From assembly GCF_005406225.1 (NCBI RefSeq), contig NZ_NXLY01000004.1, positions 1-64,000 of the forward strand: 64,000 nucleotides of DNA, given 5' to 3'. Origin of the DNA: Campylobacter taeniopygiae (GTDB taxonomy: Bacteria; Campylobacterota; Campylobacteria; Campylobacterales; Campylobacteraceae). The position numbers and the translations under genes are program-made. Below are positions 18,457 to 26,906 of this stretch, one piece after another. Below the pieces are notes generated by a model that saw only the letters and a program-made list of their open reading frames with translations, searched no databases and was not told the origin of the DNA. Every line of letters begins with the position of its first letter. The stretch's first letter is position 1.

Positions 18457-20562
18457 TCAAATATTTTTTAACCGCAAAGAATTAAGCACAACTGTTATAG
18501 AACTAAAACACATAGCCAAAGCTGCAAAATGCGGACTTAAAGCTATGAAAGGCACAAAACCTGCTGCGATAGGAATACAAAGTGTATTATAGATAAAAGC
18601 CCAAAAAAGATTTAATTTGATTATTTTTCTTGTTTTTTTAGAAAGAGAAAAACAATATAAAATATTTGCTAAATTTTCCTTAATCAAAATAAAATCCCCT
18701 GTTTTTTTAGCCAATTCATTAGCTTTTGAAAAACTCATACTCACACTTGCTAAAGATAATCCCGCTGCGTCATTTAAACCATCTCCTATAAACAAAGCTT
18801 CTTTAGAATTTTTAATAATTTGAAGTTTTTCTTCTGGTTTTAATTGTGCATAAAAATCATCAATATCTAATTCTTTGGCTATTTTTTCAACACTTTCTTG
18901 ATTGTCTCCGCTTAAAATAACACTTTTAATCCCTTGTTTTTTTAATCCTACTATGAGTTCTCTTGCACCCTCTTTTAAAGAACTATCAAGCAAAACTCCC
19001 CCTAAACAATGAGAATTTTTTGCGAAATACACCTTGATACTGCTTAAATTTTTAAATTGATTAAAAAAATGATCGCATTCTTTAGTATCTACGCCTTTGC
19101 TATCTAAAAAATACCGACTTCCTATAAAATACGTATCATCATTTTCTTTATAAATTATACCTGCACCAACGACAATCTCACCCTCGCCTTTTAACTCAAC
19201 ATGGGTATTTTTACTCAAACTTTTTGCAATAGAATGAGAACTTAAAGTCTCTATCTCACAAAGTTTTTGAAAATCATCTTGATTTAGATTGTGCTTAATG
19301 ATCTCTAATTCTTCTTTAGTTAAAGTTCCGGTTTTATCAAAATAAGCAAGTTTGATTTGGCTTAACTTTTCTAAAGCGGCAGGATTTTTAAGCAAAATAA
19401 AATTTTTAGCCGCATTTGAACTTGCTACAACTAAAGCAATGGGCGTTGCAAGCCCTAAAGCACAAGGACAAGAGATCAAAAGCACAGCACAAGCACGCAA
19501 AAAAGCTGTATTTAAATTTGCCCTAAAAAGCCAAAATAAAAATACACACAAAGCTAAAATGATGATAGATGCAACAAAATATTTAGAAATTTTATCCGCT
19601 AAAGTTGCCAATGGAGTTTTTATATTTCCTGCATAAAAAACTAAATTTTTAATTTGTTCTAAAGTGCTATCCATTGCTTTTTTATTTGCTTTAATTTTTA
19701 GCATACCATTTAAAACAATACCACCTGCTTGCACCTCATCGTTTTCTTTTTTTAAAACAGGAAAAAATTCTCCATTTAAAAAGCTCATATCTACTTCAGC
19801 ACTTCCGCTTAAAATCGCCCCATCAGCAACGATACTTTCACCTTCTTTGACTAAAATAACATCTCCGGCCTTAACAAAGGCGCTAGAAATTTCCTTAACT
19901 TCATCGTTTTCAAGCAAAATTCTTGCCTTTTTTGTATCAATTTTTTCAAGATTTTTTTGATAGCTTTCAGCCTTGAGTTTGATTTTATTTTCAAGATATT
20001 TTCCTAAAAGCACAAAGGAGATAATCATCATAGCACCGCTAAAATACAAATGCTTTTCATCAAAAATTCTAAAATAAATCAAACAAGAATACACAAAAGC
20101 ACTCATCACCCCTAAAACAATAAGAGTGTTCATATCTAAATTTTTATTTTTCAATCCCAAAAAAGCATGAGAAAAAAAATCTCTCCCACAATAAAAAATC
20201 CCAAAAAAGCTTAAAAACATTTGCATATTTTGTGAAAAAAAACTTTGATCAAACATTTCAAAATACATCACAACAACACTTAAAACTATGCTTAAAAGTA
20301 AATTTTTTCTAAGCTCGATGTGTTTTTTTATTTTATACTCTTCCAAGCTTTGCTCATCTTCTAAAATTTCAAAGCCCAAATTTTTTATTTTTGCTAAAAT
20401 TTCTTTGCGTTTTTCATCCTTTTGGATGAGAAAAATTCCACTCGAATTCACATAAGAAACACTAGCTTCTTCAACGCCTTCTATTTTTTTACATGCTCTT
20501 TCTATAGCATTAGAGCAATTGACACAAGTCATCTTTCCTATTTTGACACGAAATTCTTGCAT
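18457..20562 (-). CDS. copA: Copper-exporting P1B-type ATPase
   Basis: The 701-residue pump has one N-terminal heavy-metal domain (GKMTCVNCSNAIE), the transmembrane CPCALGLATPIAL, the phosphorylation site DKTGTLT, the HP motif in LSSHSIAKSL and GDGLNDAAGL. The HP pair reads HS here, so the canonical Pro is absent; the His is kept. It probably expels Cu(I) from the cytoplasm and gives copper tolerance, distinct from the oxidase-assembly pump ccoI 3 kb away. A single-domain copper-binding protein gene directly upstream is co-transcribed. Confidence 0.92.
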   Translation of the reverse strand: MQEFRVKIGKMTCVNCSNAIERACKKIEGVEEASVSYVNSSGIFLIQKDEKRKEILAKIKNLGFEILEDEQSLEEYKIKKHIELRKNLLLSIVLSVVVMYFEMFDQSFFSQNMQMFLSFFGIFYCGRDFFSHAFLGLKNKNLDMNTLIVLGVMSAFVYSCLIYFRIFDEKHLYFSGAMMIISFVLLGKYLENKIKLKAESYQKNLEKIDTKKARILLENDEVKEISSAFVKAGDVILVKEGESIVADGAILSGSAEVDMSFLNGEFFPVLKKENDEVQAGGIVLNGMLKIKANKKAMDSTLEQIKNLVFYAGNIKTPLATLADKISKYFVASIIILALCVFLFWLFRANLNTAFLRACAVLLISCPCALGLATPIALVVASSNAAKNFILLKNPAALEKLSQIKLAYFDKTGTLTKEELEIIKHNLNQDDFQKLCEIETLSSHSIAKSLSKNTHVELKGEGEIVVGAGIIYKENDDTYFIGSRYFLDSKGVDTKECDHFFNQFKNLSSIKVYFAKNSHCLGGVLLDSSLKEGARELIVGLKKQGIKSVILSGDNQESVEKIAKELDIDDFYAQLKPEEKLQIIKNSKEALFIGDGLNDAAGLSLASVSMSFSKANELAKKTGDFILIKENLANILYCFSLSKKTRKIIKLNLFWAFIYNTLCIPIAAGFVPFIALSPHFAALAMCFSSITVVLNSLRLKNI

Positions 20563-20564
20563 TT

Positions 20565-20759
20565 TTATATACGCTCTACGATCTCAAATCCTAATTCTTG
20601 AAATTCATTTTTAAAATTTTCCAAATTCTCTTCTTGTAAATTTACACTTAAAATTTTATTCTCCAAATCTATATCGATTAAACCATATTCATCTTGCAAG
20701 GAATTTTTTATCAAATTGACACAATTTATACAATTGATATTTTTTACTTTAAATTTCAT
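20565..20759 (-). CDS. Small heavy-metal-binding (HMA) protein, CopZ-like
   Basis: The 64-residue protein is a single ferredoxin-like heavy-metal-associated domain with the INCINCV Cys-x-x-Cys site near residues 10-13. It lies two bases before copA and after the cation efflux gene, which suggests a cytoplasmic copper chaperone that delivers to CopA. It overlaps the upstream efflux gene by four bases. It matches Cj1162c by position. Confidence 0.85.
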   Translation of the reverse strand: MKFKVKNINCINCVNLIKNSLQDEYGLIDIDLENKILSVNLQEENLENFKNEFQELGFEIVERI

Positions 20760-21700
20760 GAGTCTTCCTTTCTTATGATACTTGGTTGTATTGTAATATG
20801 TCCTATATTAAAATGCTCTAAAAGCTCACTTGAAAGCTCTTGATAAAGCTTTTCAAATTCTAGCAATTCTTTAATATCCACTTCGATATGTAAAGTTGCC
20901 ACAAACATTTTATTTGTAATTTCTACGATATGTAAATCCAAAATTTTACTCACTTGATGGTGCTTTAAAATCAACTCTTCAACACTTTTTACATCTACAG
21001 GCGAAGTCTCTAATAAAATATTGATACTTTTTCTTAATAACTTAATCGACCACCTTAAAAGTAAAAGAGATAAAATCAAAGCTAAAATCGTATCAATATA
21101 AACAATTTGAGTATAATAAACAACGACTCCACCTATAATCACAACTAAAGATCCAAGCAAATCACTCATCATGTGCAAAAAAGCGGACTTCATATTGACA
21201 TTATCTAAATTTGCACCCTTAAACATCAAAAAAGTATTAAAAGCATTGACTAAAAAACCTAAAATTGCAACTACAATCATAGTTTTTGCATCTATATTTA
21301 CTGGATAAAATAATTTTTCTATACTTTCATAAATGATAAAAATTGCAGATAATATAATCGTTAAAGCATTGATAAAGGCCACTAAAATTTCTAATCTAAA
21401 ATAACCAAAGGTTTTTTGCTTGTCTTTAAATTTTTCAATCGCAATGATCGCAAAAAAACTAAGGGCTAAGGCAAAAACATCGGAAAACATATGCAAAGTA
21501 TCGCTTAATAATGCTAAAGAATTTGAAAGTATAGAATACACAAATTGCACAAGCATCATTAAAAAAGTCATAATAAGGGATATTTTTAAAATTTTCTTAT
21601 CCACATTACGCGCATCTGAATGATCGTGATGATGGTGGTGATCGTGATGATGATCGTGGCATTTTTTAACTAGAGGTTTGTGCGATAGATACTTTTGCAT
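20756..21700 (-). CDS. Cation diffusion facilitator, Zn/Co/Cd efflux
   Basis: The 314-residue CDF transporter has a cytoplasmic His-rich N-terminus (repeated HDHHH between about residues 16 and 27), six transmembrane helices, the LSDTLHMFSD and HMMSDLLGS zinc-site motifs of helices II and V, and a C-terminal cytoplasmic domain. The start at 21700 is preferred over an upstream ATG because an AAGGAT ribosome site sits just ahead of it. It is the first gene of a metal-export cluster with the HMA protein and copA. Substrate is most likely zinc or another divalent cation. Confidence 0.88.
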   Translation of the reverse strand: MQKYLSHKPLVKKCHDHHHDHHHHHDHSDARNVDKKILKISLIMTFLMMLVQFVYSILSNSLALLSDTLHMFSDVFALALSFFAIIAIEKFKDKQKTFGYFRLEILVAFINALTIILSAIFIIYESIEKLFYPVNIDAKTMIVVAILGFLVNAFNTFLMFKGANLDNVNMKSAFLHMMSDLLGSLVVIIGGVVVYYTQIVYIDTILALILSLLLLRWSIKLLRKSINILLETSPVDVKSVEELILKHHQVSKILDLHIVEITNKMFVATLHIEVDIKELLEFEKLYQELSSELLEHFNIGHITIQPSIIRKEDS

Positions 21701-21782
21701 TTTTATCCTTTTTATTTTTATTGTATAATAAAAGAATAAAAATTTAAGAAAAAACAAGCTTTTTGCAATTATTTTTTAAAAT

Positions 21783-22277
21783 TTAATCCTGATTTGCGTG
21801 TCTTGTCATCATGAAACTTTGCTCAAAAAAGATAAGCAAAGTCACACTCACCCCTATAGCCAAAGCTAAAGTTACAGAAACAGTAGTTAAAAAATAATCA
21901 AAAAATTGCACCAAAAAATCAGTTTTAGCTTGAAGATCTTCACTGCGTATAAAAGAAATCAGATGCAAAATCGCCTTATAAGCATAAATTCCTGGGATCA
22001 TCGGTATAAGTGCAGGAAATGCGATAATTTCTGCAGGAGTTTTCATAATCTTAGCCAAAATTATACCCAAACAACCTATACAAAAAGAGGCCATAAAAGT
22101 TGCTATTGCTAAAGTTTGAAAGTGAAAATATTCTGTTAAAACAAAACGAAAGCCATGAGCAATAGCCGCTAAGAACGCGGAAGCGATCAACGTTTTTAAA
22201 GGAGGATTACAAGCATAGGCAAATCCAAAACCAGCCAAAGCAGCAAAAAACATATCTTTTAAAACAAATTCTATCAT
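21783..22277 (-). CDS. ThrE-type exporter, C-terminal membrane subunit
   Basis: The 164-residue protein is almost wholly hydrophobic, with about five membrane helices and the FPALIPMIPGIYAYKAI signature of the ThrE_2 (DUF3815) family. In actinobacteria this domain is fused to the other half to form a threonine/serine exporter; here the halves are separate genes with a four-base ATGA overlap. It probably forms a complex with the product of the gene upstream. The substrate is unproven. Confidence 0.8.
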   Translation of the reverse strand: MIEFVLKDMFFAALAGFGFAYACNPPLKTLIASAFLAAIAHGFRFVLTEYFHFQTLAIATFMASFCIGCLGIILAKIMKTPAEIIAFPALIPMIPGIYAYKAILHLISFIRSEDLQAKTDFLVQFFDYFLTTVSVTLALAIGVSVTLLIFFEQSFMMTRHANQD

Positions 22278-23050
22278 TTTAAAATTCCAAAATTTGATAA
22301 ACTAAGCGTCATGTAAATTCCAAGAGCGATACAAGAAATTAAGATCGCAACGCTAATAATACGACTTACACCCATTAAAATATGATCTTTAAGTATATCA
22401 ATAACTGAATTAATAAAAAAAACACCAGGGATAAGATACAAAATGCTAGAACCTAAAGCCACATCAGATGTATTAGTATAGCCCATATTAAGCCCTAAAA
22501 AAACAAAACCCGAAGAAACAAAAGAGCAAATGATGTATTGAATTCTTAAATCTATTTTGATTTTTGTCAATAAAAATCTTAAAATTAAACCCAAAAAAGT
22601 TCCAAAACACACCAAAACACCCGAACCAAAATCCCCTCCAAAAAGCCTGCAAAAAGCCGAATTTGCAATAGAAACCAAAATAAGAGTAACTATAAAAGAA
22701 CGCTTTTCTTGATGAGTAACTTGATCAAATATAGCTTTTGCTTTTTCAAGATCATATTTATGATCATATATAGCCCAACTTAAAGCACTCAAATCCAAAA
22801 TGATTTTGAAATTAATATAAGCATGATGATTAGGGATAACATAAGTTCTATGCAAAGAATTATCACTTTTATCAACAATATTTAAAGTGATGTGGTGAAA
22901 AAAGAAATTGATATTGATCTCATAACCATAAACTTCAGCGATCCTTCCTACACATTTAGCCACCCTAGATGTATAAGTTCCAGCTCCTAATAAAGTTTTA
23001 GTATAGACTATAAGAAAGTTAGTTAAACTTTGTATATCAGGCTTTTGCAT
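22274..23050 (-). CDS. ThrE-type exporter, N-terminal subunit
   Basis: The 258-residue protein has a cytoplasmic N-terminal region (LLGAGTYTSRVAKCV, then a YEININFFFHH segment) followed by about five membrane helices including a CRLFGGDFGSG stretch, the ThrE family pattern. It precedes and overlaps the second half-transporter gene. An AT-rich gap with a terminator for the next upstream operon precedes it. Confidence 0.8.
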   Translation of the reverse strand: MQKPDIQSLTNFLIVYTKTLLGAGTYTSRVAKCVGRIAEVYGYEININFFFHHITLNIVDKSDNSLHRTYVIPNHHAYINFKIILDLSALSWAIYDHKYDLEKAKAIFDQVTHQEKRSFIVTLILVSIANSAFCRLFGGDFGSGVLVCFGTFLGLILRFLLTKIKIDLRIQYIICSFVSSGFVFLGLNMGYTNTSDVALGSSILYLIPGVFFINSVIDILKDHILMGVSRIISVAILISCIALGIYMTLSLSNFGILK

Positions 23051-23155
23051 ATATATTTCTTTGTGATTAAAATTGATCTATTATAACAAATTTTTAAAAT
23101 AAAAAATATAAATTGTAAGAAAATTTCTAAAATTTAAAGAAGATAAAAGAAAGAT

Positions 23156-23178
23156 AAAAGCGGCTTTAAACCGCTTTT
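23156..23178 (-). terminator. Rho-independent terminator after the omp50 operon
   Basis: An 8-bp stem (AAAAGCGG at 23156-23163 pairing with 23171-23178, seven-base loop) starts right after the small exported-protein gene and is followed on the minus strand by a T-rich run (ATCTTTCTTTTATC). Confidence 0.8.
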
Positions 23179-23179
23179 A

Positions 23180-23407
23180 TTATTTACCAGCAACTGAAAC
23201 TTGATTTGGATTATCTGCTGCACGAGCAACCATGCACTCTTTTAAAACAGCAGCGTCATTTGCGTCTTTAACTTTTTTATTGATCCAACGTTCAATTTGT
23301 TTCATTGTTTTTGATTCTGGTTCTGGAGCTTCATATTTTGCCATTAAGCTAGCACAATCAGCTAAAGCAATGATAGGTAATAAACCCAAAAAAAGTAATT
23401 TTTTCAT
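23180..23407 (-). CDS. Small exported protein, Cj1169c-like, unknown function
   Basis: The 75-residue product has a signal peptide (KKLLFLGLLPIIALA, cut before DCASL) and a mature part of about 60 residues with two cysteines, possibly a disulphide (DCAS... and KECM). I chose the ATG at 23407, which has an AAGGGG site; a GTG nine bases upstream is less well spaced. It follows omp50 by 12 bases and ends at a strong terminator, so the two are co-transcribed and it may help Omp50 in the periplasm. No function is known to me. Confidence 0.75.
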   Translation of the reverse strand: MKKLLFLGLLPIIALADCASLMAKYEAPEPESKTMKQIERWINKKVKDANDAAVLKECMVARAADNPNQVSVAGK

Positions 23408-23419
23408 ATCACTCACCCC

Positions 23420-24835
23420 TTAAAATTTCACATTATACATTAACATAACATTATCAGCTCTTGATTTTTCTTTCTTAGCTCCACCAAATGGCAATCCACG
23501 ATTTCCCCATTTGTTTTGGATATTGGTATAGCTTAATCTTAAGAATTGATATCTATCAAGCTGATAAATCACATAGAAATCATTTGCTATACCTCTAGTC
23601 ATTCTTATATTAAGTGGATCGTTGATGCTTGGACGACTCATAGTGTACCAGTATCTGCTACCCCAGAAGAACTCATAACCTACTTTTAAAGCTTTAGTAA
23701 AGTCATAGCGTCCGCCTACATGCACTGCATAACCATCTTTTTCGTTAAATTTGCCATCACCATATCCTTTGCTAATAAGCGCTGTACTTAATAGAGGATT
23801 TATTTCATTATCACTTCCTTTAGAATAACCCAAAGAGGCAAACCAATTGAAATTTGTTCCAAAGGTATTATAATTTTCAAAATGGATATTTGCTAAAGTT
23901 AAGGTTCCTAAATTAACAACTCCATCATCATCCAATAAATTTGACCCAGGAATTGGCAATGAAAAATCAGTCATACGAGCCGCATTGAAAATAATCAAGT
24001 TATTTCCCATGCTACCTAAAGGAAGTTCTCCTTCTACGGCTGCATAGTAAAGATTTGCATCCGCATCTTTTTGATCACTCATCCAATCTCTTACTTTTCC
24101 TTCCTCATCCCATTGATAAGCTTTACCATAAGCTGCACGGATCGCTACTTTATGATCTTGTAAGCTTTCAGGTTTATAAGTGATAACCGCAGCATCACCT
24201 AAAGTATTGATCGCTAAAGCTGGATAGGTTGATTGTCTTAAAGCATTGTTTCTAAGATTTGTTCCAGGACCATCGGTTCCAGGTTGTCTTCCTATAGTTG
24301 CAATCCACTCAGGTGTGATGTAATAATCAAGATAAGCTCTATCTACGTAAAGAGCTGGACCGCTTGTTCTTGTGTTTCTTCCTGCATCTAGCTCAAGTGG
24401 GCCTCCAACCCATCCCATTTGAGACCAGTTTTTAGCCATAGACAAACGACCGTAGAATTTAGTTTTTTCATTGATGTCTGCATTCATATTTAAATGAAGT
24501 TCCATCATCCACTTGTTATTTGCATGATAACTTGTAGTAGGAAGTTTGTAGTTTGTGTTTGAAACGGCATTTGAGAATTCAAGTCCGAATTTAACTTTGC
24601 TTAAAGCAGCTTGGAATTCATTATCATCTGCTCTATCGTTAAGATCAGCAAGTTCAGCATTAACTTCTTTGTTTTGCTTAGCTTGCGCTTCTCTTTCTTT
24701 TCTGATTTCTTTTAATTCGGCTTGAATTTTTGCAAGCTGTTTTTGAAGCTTAGTGATTTCATCATCTGTAGTTTGTGCAAAAAGTGATGATGAAAGAATA
24801 CAAGCACTCAAAATAATTGAAAACTTAGTTTTCAT
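23420..24835 (-). CDS. omp50: Outer-membrane porin Omp50
   Basis: The 471-residue protein has a signal peptide (KTKFSIILSACILSSSLFA), a coiled-coil stretch of about 45 charged residues (ITKLQKQLAKIQAELKEI onward) and then a long beta-rich barrel ending in NVMLMYNVKF with a terminal Phe, the outer-membrane insertion signal. This fits Omp50 (Cj1170c), a monomeric porin described in C. jejuni and C. lari and also reported as having tyrosine-kinase activity. The ATG at 24835 is preferred over one nine codons upstream because AAGGAG lies ahead of it. Confidence 0.88.
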   Translation of the reverse strand: MKTKFSIILSACILSSSLFAQTTDDEITKLQKQLAKIQAELKEIRKEREAQAKQNKEVNAELADLNDRADDNEFQAALSKVKFGLEFSNAVSNTNYKLPTTSYHANNKWMMELHLNMNADINEKTKFYGRLSMAKNWSQMGWVGGPLELDAGRNTRTSGPALYVDRAYLDYYITPEWIATIGRQPGTDGPGTNLRNNALRQSTYPALAINTLGDAAVITYKPESLQDHKVAIRAAYGKAYQWDEEGKVRDWMSDQKDADANLYYAAVEGELPLGSMGNNLIIFNAARMTDFSLPIPGSNLLDDDGVVNLGTLTLANIHFENYNTFGTNFNWFASLGYSKGSDNEINPLLSTALISKGYGDGKFNEKDGYAVHVGGRYDFTKALKVGYEFFWGSRYWYTMSRPSINDPLNIRMTRGIANDFYVIYQLDRYQFLRLSYTNIQNKWGNRGLPFGGAKKEKSRADNVMLMYNVKF

Positions 24836-24906
24836 AATAATAACTCCTTGTAAATATTTCATTGAAATAAAAAGGGTTATTTTAAGAAAAAAAAGCTTTA
24901 ATTTAG

Positions 24907-24912
24907 ATTATA
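24907..24912 (-). promoter_or_regulatory. -10 promoter element for omp50
   Basis: A TATAAT on the minus strand (ATTATA as given) lies about 70 bases upstream of the omp50 start and just past the stop codon of the isomerase gene. The leader is AT-rich. Confidence 0.55.
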
Positions 24913-24916
24913 TTAA

Positions 24917-25399
24917 TCATTTTTTGCTAGTAATTTCTATATCTAAAATTTTATCGCCTTGGCGTATTGAGTCTAGCACCTCTAAACTTTCTTCATCTTC
25001 TAAATCGATTTGCCCAAACACAGTATGCACTCCATCTAAGTGAGGTTGTGGGCTATGACAAATAAAAAATTGCGATCCACCAGTATCTCTTCCTGCGTGT
25101 GCCATTGATAAAGTTCCGCGTAAATGCTTATGCTTTTGATCATCGCATTCGCAAGGAATTTCATAACCAGGCCCGCCTATGCCATTACCATAAGGACAGC
25201 CTCCTTGCACAACAAAATTTGGAATCACTCTATGAAAGGTTAGATCTTTGTAAAATCCTTCATTGACTAGATTAGCAAAATTGCAAACCGTTTGAGGAGC
25301 TTCATCTGCAAAAAGCTCGAGTTTCATTGTGCCTTTTTCTGTTTTGATTAAAGCAAATTTATATTTGTCTGCATTAGTAGTATCGATTTGCTTAAGCAT
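24917..25399 (-). CDS. Cyclophilin-type peptidyl-prolyl cis-trans isomerase
   Basis: The 160-residue single-domain cyclophilin shows [19 protein letters not shown] (catalytic Arg and Gln), the [29 protein letters not shown] core and HTVFGQI. There is no signal peptide, so it should be cytoplasmic, assisting protein folding at proline bonds. It follows the YebC-family gene by nine bases and matches Cj1171c by position. Confidence 0.92.
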   Translation of the reverse strand: MLKQIDTTNADKYKFALIKTEKGTMKLELFADEAPQTVCNFANLVNEGFYKDLTFHRVIPNFVVQGGCPYGNGIGGPGYEIPCECDDQKHKHLRGTLSMAHAGRDTGGSQFFICHSPQPHLDGVHTVFGQIDLEDEESLEVLDSIRQGDKILDIEITSKK

Positions 25400-25408
25400 T
25401 TTTTCTCC

Positions 25409-26116
25409 TTATTCTATATTGGTATAAACAGCTTGAACGTCATCGTCTTCTTCAAGTTTATCTAAAAGCTTTTCTATATCGTTAAGTTGCTCTTCGCTAA
25501 AACTTAAAGGATTGTTAGCGATGTATTCAAGTCCGGCTTTTTTAAGCACCAAACCTTTAGCCTCTATAGCCGAGCTTAATTCTCCAAAGGCAGTATAATC
25601 TCCGCTGATAACTAATTCTTCTTCATTTTGTTCTAATTCTTCAAGACCAGCATCGATTAGATCGAGTTCTAATTCCTCTAAATCTCCTGTAAATTTTTCA
25701 AGATGAAAAACCGCTTTTCGATTAAACATAAAGCCCAAAGATCCATTTTGCAAAATTTCTCCACCATTTTTACTGAAAGTTGCTTTTACATTTGCCACTG
25801 TTCTAGTAGGATTATCTGTCATGCATTCAACGATCACTAAAACCCCATGCGCTGCTTTTCCTTCATAATGGATATTTTTTATATCCACACTATCTTTACC
25901 ACTCGCACGTTTAATCGCCGCATCAATGTTATCTTTAGGCATATTATTAGCTTTAGCAGTCGCTATAGCACTTCTTAATTTTGGATTCATATCAGGATCA
26001 GGCCCGCCTTCTTTGGCTGCTACTTGTATAGCCTTAGCAAGCTTAGGAAAAAGCTTACTCATCTTATCCCATCTAGCCTCCTTAGAAGCTCTTCGGTATT
26101 CGAACGCTCGTCCCAT
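25409..26116 (-). CDS. YebC/PmpR-family protein (TACO1-like)
   Basis: The 235-residue protein opens with [22 protein letters not shown], the YebC N-terminus, followed by [19 protein letters not shown] and the [19 protein letters not shown] core. YebC-family proteins act on gene expression; members have been described as transcription regulators and as translation factors that relieve stalling on proline stretches. The length is normal. It is co-directional with the isomerase gene downstream. Confidence 0.92.
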   Translation of the reverse strand: MGRAFEYRRASKEARWDKMSKLFPKLAKAIQVAAKEGGPDPDMNPKLRSAIATAKANNMPKDNIDAAIKRASGKDSVDIKNIHYEGKAAHGVLVIVECMTDNPTRTVANVKATFSKNGGEILQNGSLGFMFNRKAVFHLEKFTGDLEELELDLIDAGLEELEQNEEELVISGDYTAFGELSSAIEAKGLVLKKAGLEYIANNPLSFSEEQLNDIEKLLDKLEEDDDVQAVYTNIE

Positions 26117-26224
26117 AAGTTTCTCACTTTCTTAAAGATTTTTACGCTTGAAAGTATAAAACAAAAAGGCTGATTAAAGCTTTAAATGATATGATTTCAG
26201 CACTTAATTTTAAAAAGGATTGGA

Positions 26225-26566
26225 GTGATTGCAGAAAAAAAGGGACTTTTAAAAGCTTGGTTTTTTTTAATATGTGCTATTGTTTTTGAAGTTTTGGGCA
26301 CGAGTTTTTTAAAAATGAAAAACGTGATTTTGGGTTATTTTTTTATGGCTATGTTTATTGCTTTTTCTTATTTTTTTCTAAGCAAAGCCATCACAAAAAT
26401 TCAAATTGGGATCGCTTATGCGATTTGGGAATTACTAGGCGTGATTCTTATCCTTTTAGTTTCTTTTATCGTTTTTAAAGAGAATTTAACCTTGACTCAA
26501 ATTTTAGGAATTGTTTGTTCTATTGCTGGGATTATTATGATTAATATCGGAGAAATTAAAGAGTGA
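26225..26566 (+). CDS. SMR-family exporter subunit, MdtJ-like
   Basis: The 113-residue protein has four membrane helices and the small multidrug resistance pattern: CAIVFEVLGTSFLKM in helix 1 with the essential Glu, and GIAYAIWELLGVI in helix 3. It resembles the MdtJ half of the MdtJI spermidine exporter more than EmrE. The GTG start has a spaced AAGGAT ribosome site. It overlaps the second subunit gene by four bases, so the pair likely forms a heterodimer. It corresponds to Cj1173. Confidence 0.85.
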   Translation: MIAEKKGLLKAWFFLICAIVFEVLGTSFLKMKNVILGYFFMAMFIAFSYFFLSKAITKIQIGIAYAIWELLGVILILLVSFIVFKENLTLTQILGIVCSIAGIIMINIGEIKE

Positions 26567-26877
26567 AATTTTATTTTTTAATTATTATTTTATCTGCATT
26601 TTTAGACATCTTTGCAAATTTATTACTTAAAAAATCTAATGGCTTTAAGTATAAATTTTGGGGAGTTGCTGCTATTTTTAGTGCTATCTTAGCCTTTTTT
26701 CTACTCTCTTTTGCTTTAAAATACGTGCCTTTAAGTATTGCTTATTCGACTTGGGGTGCTATAGGGATTATCGGAACGTGTGCTGGAGGGTGGATTTTAT
26801 ATAAAGAAAAATTAAATAAAATAGGAATTTGTGGCGTTTTTTTAACTATAGCGGCTGTGATTTTGCTCAATTTTTAG
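26563..26877 (+). CDS. SMR-family exporter subunit, MdtI-like
   Basis: The 104-residue protein has four membrane helices and the SMR motifs LSIAYSTWGAIGI and GWILYKEKLN. Aligning helix 1 (LDIFANLLLKKSNGF) with EmrE and MdtI places an Asp at the position of the essential Glu14, so this subunit keeps an acid but not the canonical one. It starts inside the end of the MdtJ-like gene and ends in a terminator hairpin. The substrate is not known; polyamine export is inferred by resemblance. Confidence 0.83.
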   Translation: MKFYFLIIILSAFLDIFANLLLKKSNGFKYKFWGVAAIFSAILAFFLLSFALKYVPLSIAYSTWGAIGIIGTCAGGWILYKEKLNKIGICGVFLTIAAVILLNF

Positions 26878-26906
26878 AATGGATTTAATGATCCATTCTA
26901 TTTTTT
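26875..26906 (+). terminator. Rho-independent terminator after the SMR pair
   Basis: A 10-bp perfect stem (26875-26884 with 26891-26900, six-base loop) beginning at the stop codon is followed by six T residues. The left arm lies between the SMR stop and the argS stop; the right arm lies in the last argS codons. Confidence 0.85.

Noticed and set aside
19352-19960. Open frames on the plus strand opposite copA and similar antisense frames elsewhere
   Set aside because: They are low-complexity shadows of real genes with no ribosome sites or recognisable domains.
21610-21660. GATGATGGTGGTGATCGTG repetition
   Set aside because: It encodes the His-rich metal-binding tail of the cation efflux protein; not a regulatory repeat.
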